Assembly: GCF_019904155.1 (NCBI RefSeq) | Contig: NZ_JAHCMB010000117.1 | Coordinates: forward strand, 1-64,000 | DNA length: 64,000 bases | Direction: 5' to 3' | Source: Paenibacillus sinensis | GTDB taxonomy: Bacteria > Bacillota > Bacilli > Paenibacillales > Paenibacillaceae | In this document: piece after piece, positions 33,739 to 42,213 of the stretch | Layout: every line of letters starts with the position of its first letter | Position numbering within the stretch: position 1 is the stretch's first letter | The notes under the pieces: model-generated | Database searches by the model: none | Told to the model about the DNA's origin: nothing | The model's input: the letters and a program-made list of their open reading frames with translations, nothing else | Made by a program: the position numbers and the translations under genes

Positions 33739-33800
33739 ACAAGCGCCCCGATGAAGGCGGCCGAAGCTATAGGCTCCGGTCCCTGCACGGGGCGCTTGTG
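33739..33800. terminator. Inverted repeat between convergent genes
   Basis: ACAAGCGCCCCG and CGGGGCGCTTGT form a perfect 12-bp stem separated by about 37 bases, between the lipoprotein gene and the convergent ArsR gene. A second small stem (CCGGGCA/TGCCCGG) lies at about 33697-33713. Neither has a clear T run, so termination is uncertain. Confidence 0.4.
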
Positions 33801-33813
33801 TGCGCCAGGGCGG

Positions 33814-34740
33814 CTAGATGCTCTCGCTGTCTCCTGAATCGGCATAGAACAGCTCCATCGACGGATGCTCGTCATAATTGCCGAAGCCCTTGCCGAACAG
33901 CGTCAATCCGCCCTGATGCACAGCGTCATCTTCGACGGACAGGCGGAGGGTCCATTCCTTCCGCCGGATATCGACATCCTTCAGGGTTACCCCGGACAGC
34001 TTCACGCCATCCATATAGGTGCCCGAATGAGACAGGCTCAGCTGCTTGAGCAGGCCGTACTGATTGGTGCGCTGCGGCCACCAGGCCGGGGTGAAATTCC
34101 CTCTTCGGTCGCCGTAATCGCCTGGACTCGTCCAGATGCCGAGCTTCACGCCGTTCAGCGTGAAGGTGATGTCCGAGGGGTAATCCTGGCTGACACCCGG
34201 CGCTTCCGAAGCGATTTCCATACGAAACAGCAGTTCCTCGGGCTGCTGGCTGGAGAGCAGGAAGTTGGGCGCCTTGTATTCGATGAAGCCTTTGCCGAAC
34301 CAGAGAATCGCGGCATGAATCCGCTCCTGATCCCAGAAATAGCGGGGGTCGTCAAAGCTTCCGATCACATGCCCGGTTGTGGCGAGACCGCAGGTCGGTT
34401 CAATGCTGAAATCCGAGTAATGGCCGATCGGTATTTCGACGCGGTGGCTCTTGCGGACAGAGGAAGAATCCGCCGGGAACAGAATTTCAATGGAAGCTGC
34501 GGCAAGCGAGCAAATCTTCTGAAGCCCGCTCTTTCCGGGAGCCATCCGGGTCTCGATGAGCCCCGCTTCGCTCAGCTTGCGGACATGCATCGTCATGATC
34601 GCGCTGGACAGACCGGCCGCGCCTGCCAGCTCCTTGATATTCATCGGCTGTTCGGTCAGCAGCCGGAGGATATGCAGGCGCACCGGGCTGGCCAGGGCCT
34701 CGTAGACCGGCAGTGATTGTTCGGTAAGATCGAGTTTCAT
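33814..34740 (-). CDS. ArsR-family transcriptional regulator with large sensor domain
   Basis: A 308-residue regulator. Residues 10-80 form a winged helix of the ArsR type (ASPVRLHILRLL, NIKELAGAAGLSSAIMTMH, LSEAGLIETRM). The remaining 220 residues contain no metal-binding cysteine cluster but look like a beta-rich ligand domain (FTLNGVKLGIWTSPGDYGDRRG). Such proteins are common beside arabinofuranosidase genes in Paenibacillus. It is divergent from the GH51 gene, so it probably controls it through AT-rich operators in the shared 190-base gap. Confidence 0.85.
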   Translation of the reverse strand: MKLDLTEQSLPVYEALASPVRLHILRLLTEQPMNIKELAGAAGLSSAIMTMHVRKLSEAGLIETRMAPGKSGLQKICSLAAASIEILFPADSSSVRKSHRVEIPIGHYSDFSIEPTCGLATTGHVIGSFDDPRYFWDQERIHAAILWFGKGFIEYKAPNFLLSSQQPEELLFRMEIASEAPGVSQDYPSDITFTLNGVKLGIWTSPGDYGDRRGNFTPAWWPQRTNQYGLLKQLSLSHSGTYMDGVKLSGVTLKDVDIRRKEWTLRLSVEDDAVHQGGLTLFGKGFGNYDEHPSMELFYADSGDSESI

Positions 34741-34844
34741 AGAATTCCGCCTTTTCGGAAGTATCGTTAATAAATATATTACTCAAATGAACGGGCTAAA
34801 GCAATCCCTTACGCATTTTTGGAGAAATATATTTAATATATGAA

Positions 34845-34874
34845 TTGACTTTGCGAATGAAATCGCTCTATAAT
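34845..34874 (+). promoter_or_regulatory. Promoter of the arabinofuranosidase gene with cre-like overlap
   Basis: TTGACT (34845-34850) and TATAAT (34869-34874) are 18 bases apart. TGAAATCGCTCTAT at 34858-34871 matches 12 of 14 positions of the cre consensus TGWAANCGNTNWCA and lies between the boxes, which would allow CcpA repression. AT-rich palindromes at 34884-34914 (TTAATTAATAATTATATTAA-like) are candidate sites for the divergent ArsR protein. Confidence 0.6.
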
Positions 34875-34931
34875 GATTTTGTAAAATATAAATTAATTAA
34901 TAATTATATTAATCAAGGAGATGTTACATTC

Positions 34932-36419
<1,488 letters not shown>

Positions 36420-36438
36420 ATTAATCTGAGGTGAAGGA

Positions 36439-36720
36439 ATGAATAGGGAATCTGCCTGCAAAGCCTGCCGTGACGAATACCGGGTGACCGAAGAGCAGAT
36501 CGCCCGCATATTGGCAGCTCCGATGTTCGCTTCGGAGCGCTGTGTTCCGGAACCGATGTATCAGGAACGGCTGGAGGCATGCCGGACCTGTCCGAAGCTT
36601 GAGGGCGGCGTTACATGCCGGGTATGCGGCTGCATCATCCCGGTCGTCGCGAAGCTGAAGGAGAGGTCCTGCCCGCTCCCCGGCGGGGGGCGCTGGCAGG
36701 CCGTGCCTGCTGAGAGCTGA
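36439..36720 (+). CDS. Small cysteine-rich protein (DUF6171-like)
   Basis: A 93-residue protein with paired cysteines: CKAC near the N-terminus and CRTCPKLEGG, CRVCGCIIP in the C-terminal half, which suggests a zinc ribbon. It resembles a short Paenibacillus family I recall as DUF6171. It lies 19 bases after the GH51 stop with GAGGTGAAGG upstream, so it is probably co-transcribed. The function is unknown. Confidence 0.7.
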   Translation: MNRESACKACRDEYRVTEEQIARILAAPMFASERCVPEPMYQERLEACRTCPKLEGGVTCRVCGCIIPVVAKLKERSCPLPGGGRWQAVPAES

Positions 36721-36736
36721 ATGGGTAATGAGGTTG

Positions 36737-36826
36737 GAAGAGGCCGAATAAGCCGCAGAGGCTAAACAAGCTGAAGAGGCTGGGAATGCCAAAGTAGCTG
36801 AACAAGTCGAAGAAGCTGAAGAAGCC
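36737..36826 (+). repeat. Ten 9-bp degenerate tandem repeats
   Basis: Ten consecutive units in perfect 9-base register resemble GAAGAAGCT (for example GAAGAGGCC, GAATAAGCC, GCAGAGGCT, GAAGAGGCT, GAAGAAGCT, GAAGAAGCC). They fill the space between the stop codon of the cysteine-rich gene and the terminator hairpin. Stop codons and the lack of a start argue against coding use. Confidence 0.8.
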
Positions 36827-36835
36827 GAGGGAAAT

Positions 36836-36880
36836 GCAAACCGGGTGCTCCGTAATGGAGCAACCCGGTTTTGCATTTTA
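36836..36880. terminator. Bidirectional terminator
   Basis: Stem GCAAA-CCGGGTGCTCC / GGAGCAACCCGGTTTTGC with loop GTAAT and a T-rich right flank (ATTTT). It separates the cysteine-rich gene from the convergent AraC gene and can serve both. Confidence 0.8.
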
Positions 36881-36906
36881 AGGATGAAGTAGGCGCGAAG
36901 AGCGCT

Positions 36907-37902
36907 CTACGAGAACTGGCGGCGGAACTGTCTCGGGGAGACGCCTTCCAGCTTGCAGAAGGTGGCGCTGAAGTAAGGGGCGCTCCTGAATCCAACCTCT
37001 TCGGCGATTCGGGCAACGGAGTATCCGGTCTGCATCAGCAGGAGCTTGCTCTGCTCAATCCGGTAGCGCAGCAGGTACTCCATTGGCGAGCAGCCGTAGG
37101 CCTTATTCATGCACCGGGCGATATAGACCGGGTGGAAATTGAGGCTTTCTCCGAGCCTCGACGCGGTGATCTCTTCACGGTAATGCCCTCTCAGGAAGGA
37201 AGCGGCGAGCTCGGCGCACTGGGTCTGGGGCGAGAAGCGTCCGGCTTCAAGCGAGCCGCCGAGCAGGCTGAGAATTTCCTGGAACAGAATCTGCTGGCGA
37301 AGCGGCGTCCCGCTTAAATGTCCTTCCGGTGCGAGCTTGGTCAATTGGTCCAGCAATTCTTCCATACGGGCGGGCCGGGGAAGGGTGGTGTACTGGGGCA
37401 GACGAAGAAGAAACGGATTCGCCTCGAAATCCCGGAGAGCAGGGTCTTTGCCGCTTGATCCCTGAAGGCTGCTTACCAGATCCCCAGCTTCCAGATGCCC
37501 GACTTCCAAATGCCTGGTCTCCGAATGTTTGGTCTCCGAATGTTTAGTCTCCGAATCCCTGCCTTCCGAATGCCTGGCCTCCGGATGCCTGGCCTCAGAA
37601 CCGCCTGTCTCGCGGACGCCCCACGGGCCGGATGTCGAGAAGTGAAGCCAGTCATAGAGGGTCGCTTCGGTACAGCCCCTGGAGCCGAAATGATGCCGGT
37701 CCGGCAGGAGGATCAGCGCCTGGCCCTCCCGGACCTCATACCGGCGTTCTTCTTCGCCCATGTACAGGCAACCGCTGCGGACATACAGCAGATCAAAAAT
37801 ATGAATATGCTGACGGTTCAAGTGGCTTTGGCCCGGCGTGAACCGATGGGTGCCGCTGGCGATATAGTAGGGAAGCGGCGGGGCCGCAAGGTGCAGGATC
37901 AT
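36907..37902 (-). CDS. AraC-family transcriptional regulator with pentapeptide-repeat linker
   Basis: A 331-residue regulator: N-terminal cupin sugar-sensing domain (residues 10-100, HIFDLLYVRSGCLYMGEEE, ALILLPDRHHF), a linker, and a C-terminal AraC double helix-turn-helix (ASRLGESLNFHPVYIARCMN, GYSVARIAEEVGFRSAPYFS, ending SPRQFRRQF). The linker after the cupin contains eight 5-residue repeats of the SETKH/SEARH type from a 15-bp DNA repeat. It is convergent with the GH51 unit and divergent from the MATE gene. Confidence 0.88.
   Translation of the reverse strand: MILHLAAPPLPYYIASGTHRFTPGQSHLNRQHIHIFDLLYVRSGCLYMGEEERRYEVREGQALILLPDRHHFGSRGCTEATLYDWLHFSTSGPWGVRETGGSEARHPEARHSEGRDSETKHSETKHSETRHLEVGHLEAGDLVSSLQGSSGKDPALRDFEANPFLLRLPQYTTLPRPARMEELLDQLTKLAPEGHLSGTPLRQQILFQEILSLLGGSLEAGRFSPQTQCAELAASFLRGHYREEITASRLGESLNFHPVYIARCMNKAYGCSPMEYLLRYRIEQSKLLLMQTGYSVARIAEEVGFRSAPYFSATFCKLEGVSPRQFRRQFS
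37486..37605 (-). repeat. Eight 15-bp tandem repeats inside the AraC gene
   Basis: Eight units in exact 15-base register, of the form GGTCTCCGAATGTTT on the plus strand (two neighbouring units are identical), encode charged pentapeptides on the minus strand. The tract is in frame, so unit gain or loss would change linker length without breaking the protein. Confidence 0.88.
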
Positions 37903-38079
37903 TATGGCCGCACTCCTTGATCAGGTTGGAATAATGAAAGATCAGGTTGGCAATCTGAACTAAATAAACGATGAAATCCACTATAATGTTGAACACGGAT
38001 CATAATTAACTATCAATTATCACTGTGAAAGACCGGGTACTGCTGTCTACAGGATAATGCCGGAAGGGAAGTTTGTATA

Positions 38080-39459
38080 GTGAAAAAACAACAAAATGGC
38101 TTCGGCCTGTGGATGCTGGCCTGGCCCATTTTTCTGGAGCTGTTTCTGCAGACGCTGCTTGGTACAGTCGATACGTTAATGGTCAGCCGCATTTCAGACG
38201 ACGCCGTCGCGGTCGTCGGTATTTCGAATCAGCTTTTTGGCGCGTTAACCACGCTGTTCACTACGTTCGCGGGAGGCGCCGGGATACTGATCGCGCAGCG
38301 CATCGGATCGGGGCGCACCACAGAAGCCCGCTCGATTGCCATCCTCGGCGTCTCCATCAGCGCGGGTCTCGGCATAGCCGTCAGCATTCTGCTCTTCTGC
38401 TTCGCCAGCCCGATCGGAGTGATGCTCAGCATCTCGCCCGAGCTTCAGCCGCTCTCCGATATTTACATCGCCTATGTCGGCGGCGGATTATTTCTGGTGG
38501 GCATGAGCGTCGCACTTGGAACGGCCATCCGGAATACAGGCAACACCCGGGGGCCGATGTACACGGGCATTGCGGTCAATGTTATTCATATCGCCTTGAA
38601 TTACGGATTCATCTTCGGCGCCTTCGGCCTGCCCCAAATGGGGCTTGCGGGGATTGCGATTTCCAATCTGGTCAGCAGACTGTTCGGAACCGCCGTGCTC
38701 TACTTTATGTTCAGCCGATCGTTCGAGATGCGGGTGAAGGTCAAGGATTTCGCCGCCTTCAGCATCCGGCTGTTCCGGGAAATTCTGGGCATTGCCTGGC
38801 CGCTTGGCGTCAATTCCTCCAGCTGGGTGTTCTCACAGCTGATCATCTATTCCTTCCTCGCCCGTCTGGGCGCGGAAGCGCTGGCGGCGCGCACATATTT
38901 GAACACGCTGGAGTCGTACTGCTTCGCTCTCGGGTATGCCGTTGCGCTGGCGGGACAGATCCGGACCGCCCATCTGTACGGCGCGGGCAGGACGGAGGAT
39001 GCATATGCCGGAGCGTTCCGTACTCTCTTCATCGGGCTTGCGATCGTTACCGCCAATATGGCCGTTCTCTTTCTGTCCGGCCGCCATCTGCTCGGCATTT
39101 TTACGCATGATCCCGTCATCATCTCGCTGGGGGTGTCGCTGCTGGCCATGAACCTGCTATTGCAGCCTGCCAAAATGCTGAACATGGCAATGGGGAATGC
39201 GCTGAATGCAATCGGCGATACCCGGTTCACGATGTATATATCCGTGGTCTCCATGTTCCTGATCAGCGTGGGCTGCGCCTATCTTCTCGGAATCATGGCC
39301 GGCTGGGGGCTGAAGGGCATCTACTGGTGCATGATCGCTGACGAGACACTGAGAGGCGTGCTCGTCCTGCGGCGCTGGCGCGGCCGCAAGCGGCTTCGCA
39401 GCATGGAGTCTCCTGCCGGCTTTCAGAACTGCCGTCAGGAGGCCCCGGCTTCAGTATAG
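38080..39459 (+). CDS. MATE-family efflux transporter
   Basis: A 459-residue membrane protein with twelve predicted helices of the MatE type. The first half has LAWPIFLELFLQTLLGTVD and GNTRGPMYTGIAVNVIHIALNYG; the second half repeats the pattern (GMDGN-type region GNALNAIGDTRFTMYIS). Start is GTG 38080 with GGAAGGGAAG upstream. It would export cationic drugs or metabolites using a sodium or proton gradient. The substrate is unknown. Confidence 0.9.
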   Translation: MKKQQNGFGLWMLAWPIFLELFLQTLLGTVDTLMVSRISDDAVAVVGISNQLFGALTTLFTTFAGGAGILIAQRIGSGRTTEARSIAILGVSISAGLGIAVSILLFCFASPIGVMLSISPELQPLSDIYIAYVGGGLFLVGMSVALGTAIRNTGNTRGPMYTGIAVNVIHIALNYGFIFGAFGLPQMGLAGIAISNLVSRLFGTAVLYFMFSRSFEMRVKVKDFAAFSIRLFREILGIAWPLGVNSSSWVFSQLIIYSFLARLGAEALAARTYLNTLESYCFALGYAVALAGQIRTAHLYGAGRTEDAYAGAFRTLFIGLAIVTANMAVLFLSGRHLLGIFTHDPVIISLGVSLLAMNLLLQPAKMLNMAMGNALNAIGDTRFTMYISVVSMFLISVGCAYLLGIMAGWGLKGIYWCMIADETLRGVLVLRRWRGRKRLRSMESPAGFQNCRQEAPASV

Positions 39460-39515
39460 TGCCCTTCATCAGATTCAGGATTTACCCGGAATCCAAGCCT
39501 ATTCGCCAGAGAAAG

Positions 39516-41750
39516 TTATTTAGCTGATTTGCGGTACTCGATCGGCGTGACACTGAAATGCCGTTTGAACATCCGGTGCAGGTAGGAACTGCTGGTGAAG
39601 CCGGTCTGCTCTGCGATGGCTGAAACCGAGTAATCGGTGTCCTTCAGCAGCCGCTCGACCTCCTGCATGCGTTTCTCCATGACGACATCCATAATGGCGG
39701 AGAGCGTCTGCTGTTTGTACACCCGGCTAATGTAAATCGGAGACATGCCGAGTTCATCCGCAATCTGGTTCAGGCTTAGGTTCGGGTCCATGAAGGAAGC
39801 GTTTATTTTGCTATTGATTTGGCGGACCAGCTCATGCTGCTTCGAGCTCCGCTTATCGGCCAGCTGTCCGCCGATTTCTTCGAACAGCCGCAGATAGGCG
39901 TCCGATAGCTCCCCGGCGGTCTCGCAATCGCTCAGGGAAGGGAGCGGCTGGATCTCTTCGAGGGGCAGCAGTCCGCTCCGACGGATGTTGTCGATGGCGG
40001 ATTTGACCGTAACGGTCAGACGGGAAGCGGCGAGCTGAATGACCCGGAACGAGAAATCGCGCGTGCCCTCCAGAATGTCGGAGAAATATTGGCCGGCCTC
40101 GGCTGCTTTGCCGCCGGCAAGCGCTTCCACAAGTTTCTTCTCAAGCTCGGAAGGATAGGTGTAGGCGAAGTCCTTCTGATGCTGTTCCATCATTCGAGCC
40201 GAGCTGATCACACTGCCAGGACCTTCGAACAGACGATGCTGCGACGCCTCGCAGATGTCCTTGTACTGCTGATTCAAATGAGTGACTCCGCTTCCGGCGG
40301 GGCTGTAAGCGGAGGTAATGCTGATCTTCAAATATTCGAGGCAGGCCTGCCGGATTTGGGTCAGCAGGCTCTCCATTTCACCGTCCGGGTTATCGGACGA
40401 GCCTTCGAGGGGCTCGTTTATCAACAAGAGCACGCTGTCGTCATTCAAATCCACCGTTTCGATCCGCCCGTCTGTTCCGGCGATTTCGGAAGCGATGTTC
40501 ATGATGGCAAATTTATAAGGGCGGACACTAAGCCCCCTCGTCTCCTTCAGTTCGCGGAACCGGTCGATTCGGAGCAGGACGAGCCGGCACGGTTCGTTCA
40601 GATCGAGCCCAACGCCCAGATGCCGGAGCTTCTCCGGCCGGCATGCGGCCTCAGAGGGCTTGGATTCCAGCACCAGCTCGCGCAGGGCGTTCTGGCGGAG
40701 CGCGTACATATTGTCTCTTTTTTCCGTAGCCAGCACATTGATTTCGTCTACAATCCGGCCGATCGGCATGTACAGCCGCTTGGACAGCATGCGGGAGACC
40801 AGCAGGCCCGCCAGCAGGATCAGGGCAGAGATCAGCAGTGTCATGTTGCGGATGGTAACGGTCTGCCGGGTGATCCAGGAGTAAGGAGTGATACGGACAT
40901 ACTGCCAGCCCAGCGTATCCGGTGACGTGTAGGAGATCAGAGAGCTTCGGCCTCTGAAGCTGCCGACGAAGTAGCTCTCCGCGCTGCCGCTGATCCGCTT
41001 ATCGATCCACCGCCGCTCTTCAGGCGTGAGACTCTCCGCCTTCAGCGTCGTTCCGGACAGGAAACGTGCCTGATCGTCCAGCAGATAAGTAACGCCCCGG
41101 CTCTTGGGACCGGCGAATTCCCGGTTGATCCAGGAAGCGGATATATTGACGACGACAGCTGAATTGAGCGTCCGGTTCCAATTGACGGCGTCAAAGCACA
41201 GAAAGGAATATACCGAAGTCTCGGTCTTGCCGTCCACGCCCCCGAGATAGGTTCGGGGAATCGGAGTAAAGGGCTTGATCATTTCATAATTGGTCAGCAG
41301 GTTCACAATACCTTTGTCCGTCAGCTCCTGTTCAGCGATGACCCCGTTCTGATTGTCTCTGGAGGCAACGTAATAGACCGCGTTCTTCGGATTGTAGACA
41401 TAGATGGAGTCTATATATGGAATGGAAGACAGGTAATTATTCAGTTCGGACATGGCTGCCGTAACGTCGTAAATATTCGGTTCATTGTAAAAAAGCAGCT
41501 TGGAAATGGTGCTGTTGCGGTACAGCTGAAATGAAAGCGATTGCGCGTTTTCAGTCAGGCCGATGACTTCCCTGCTTGTTTGCGTCAGATTATCCAGGTC
41601 GGCGCGAAAGGCGTCTGTCTTCTCTATGCGGGTGTAGTAGGTATAATACAAAATGGTCGTGATGAGTAGCGTTAACGATATGCAGGAAGTGATCGTCATG
41701 AGCAGTTTGGCGTACAAGTTCCCTCTGCTTCGCATATCGTTCGTTGTCAT
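39516..41750 (-). CDS. Membrane-bound AraC-family regulator with extracellular sensor domain
   Basis: A 744-residue one-component sensor typical of Paenibacillus. Residues about 16-38 are a first membrane helix (TSCISLTLLITTILYYTYY), about 250 residues are extracellular, a second helix lies near residue 300 (LLISALILLAGLLVS), and the C-terminus is an AraC DNA-binding domain (NQIADELGMSPIYISRVY, YSVSAIAEQTGFTSSSYLH, SVTPIEYRKSAK). ATG at 41750 with GGGGGAGA upstream is chosen; the frame extends to 41855 without a better start. It is divergent from the galactanase gene and is its likely regulator. Confidence 0.87.
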   Translation of the reverse strand: MTTNDMRSRGNLYAKLLMTITSCISLTLLITTILYYTYYTRIEKTDAFRADLDNLTQTSREVIGLTENAQSLSFQLYRNSTISKLLFYNEPNIYDVTAAMSELNNYLSSIPYIDSIYVYNPKNAVYYVASRDNQNGVIAEQELTDKGIVNLLTNYEMIKPFTPIPRTYLGGVDGKTETSVYSFLCFDAVNWNRTLNSAVVVNISASWINREFAGPKSRGVTYLLDDQARFLSGTTLKAESLTPEERRWIDKRISGSAESYFVGSFRGRSSLISYTSPDTLGWQYVRITPYSWITRQTVTIRNMTLLISALILLAGLLVSRMLSKRLYMPIGRIVDEINVLATEKRDNMYALRQNALRELVLESKPSEAACRPEKLRHLGVGLDLNEPCRLVLLRIDRFRELKETRGLSVRPYKFAIMNIASEIAGTDGRIETVDLNDDSVLLLINEPLEGSSDNPDGEMESLLTQIRQACLEYLKISITSAYSPAGSGVTHLNQQYKDICEASQHRLFEGPGSVISSARMMEQHQKDFAYTYPSELEKKLVEALAGGKAAEAGQYFSDILEGTRDFSFRVIQLAASRLTVTVKSAIDNIRRSGLLPLEEIQPLPSLSDCETAGELSDAYLRLFEEIGGQLADKRSSKQHELVRQINSKINASFMDPNLSLNQIADELGMSPIYISRVYKQQTLSAIMDVVMEKRMQEVERLLKDTDYSVSAIAEQTGFTSSSYLHRMFKRHFSVTPIEYRKSAK

Positions 41751-42162
41751 GGAAATCTCCCCCTGTGTATAGTTGGCTTGCTCCGGGACGAAGCGACTGT
41801 ATTCCAAATTTATTATAAAAGATGATTCCGAAATTCCGGTAGTGAAGATATCCAAGATTCATGAACAAAACTGCATTTTTCGGGCAAAAAACGAGCGGAC
41901 TCCAGGCAACGCATCCCGCCATCTGTATTCCCGGCAAGTGACGGGTGCACAGGCATAGGCGGGAGGTTAGAGAAGAATGTGCCCGCCCGGCACCGGTCCA
42001 ATTGGTTAAGTTCACAAAAGTCAGCTCCGTTCACCCCCGCTGCTAAGGATACCAGCCGTTTCGGGCATTGGCAATTCGGGGTAGCTTGACTTCATGAACA
42101 CTCAACCTATACCGCAGATTGTAGCAAAGGTATTAGGATTCGTTGTTTCGCTCCATGTTTAG

Positions 42163-42184
42163 TGTAAGCGCTTAATCTTATAAT
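42163..42184 (+). promoter_or_regulatory. cre-like site and -10 box before the galactanase gene
   Basis: TGTAAGCGCTTAAT (42163-42176) matches 12 of 14 cre positions and has a strong palindromic core. It is directly followed by TATAAT at 42179-42184, 30 bases before the ATG. The -35 (TGTTTA) is weak, which fits an activated promoter repressed by CcpA. Confidence 0.65.
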
Positions 42185-42213
42185 TGGAAGCGATAACGAA
42201 AGGGGGACGATTC

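Noticed and set aside
38073-39110. 345-codon plus-strand ORF overlapping the MATE gene in another frame
   Set aside because: The MATE frame has twelve helices and family motifs. The alternative product is Arg/His-rich, typical of a shifted frame.
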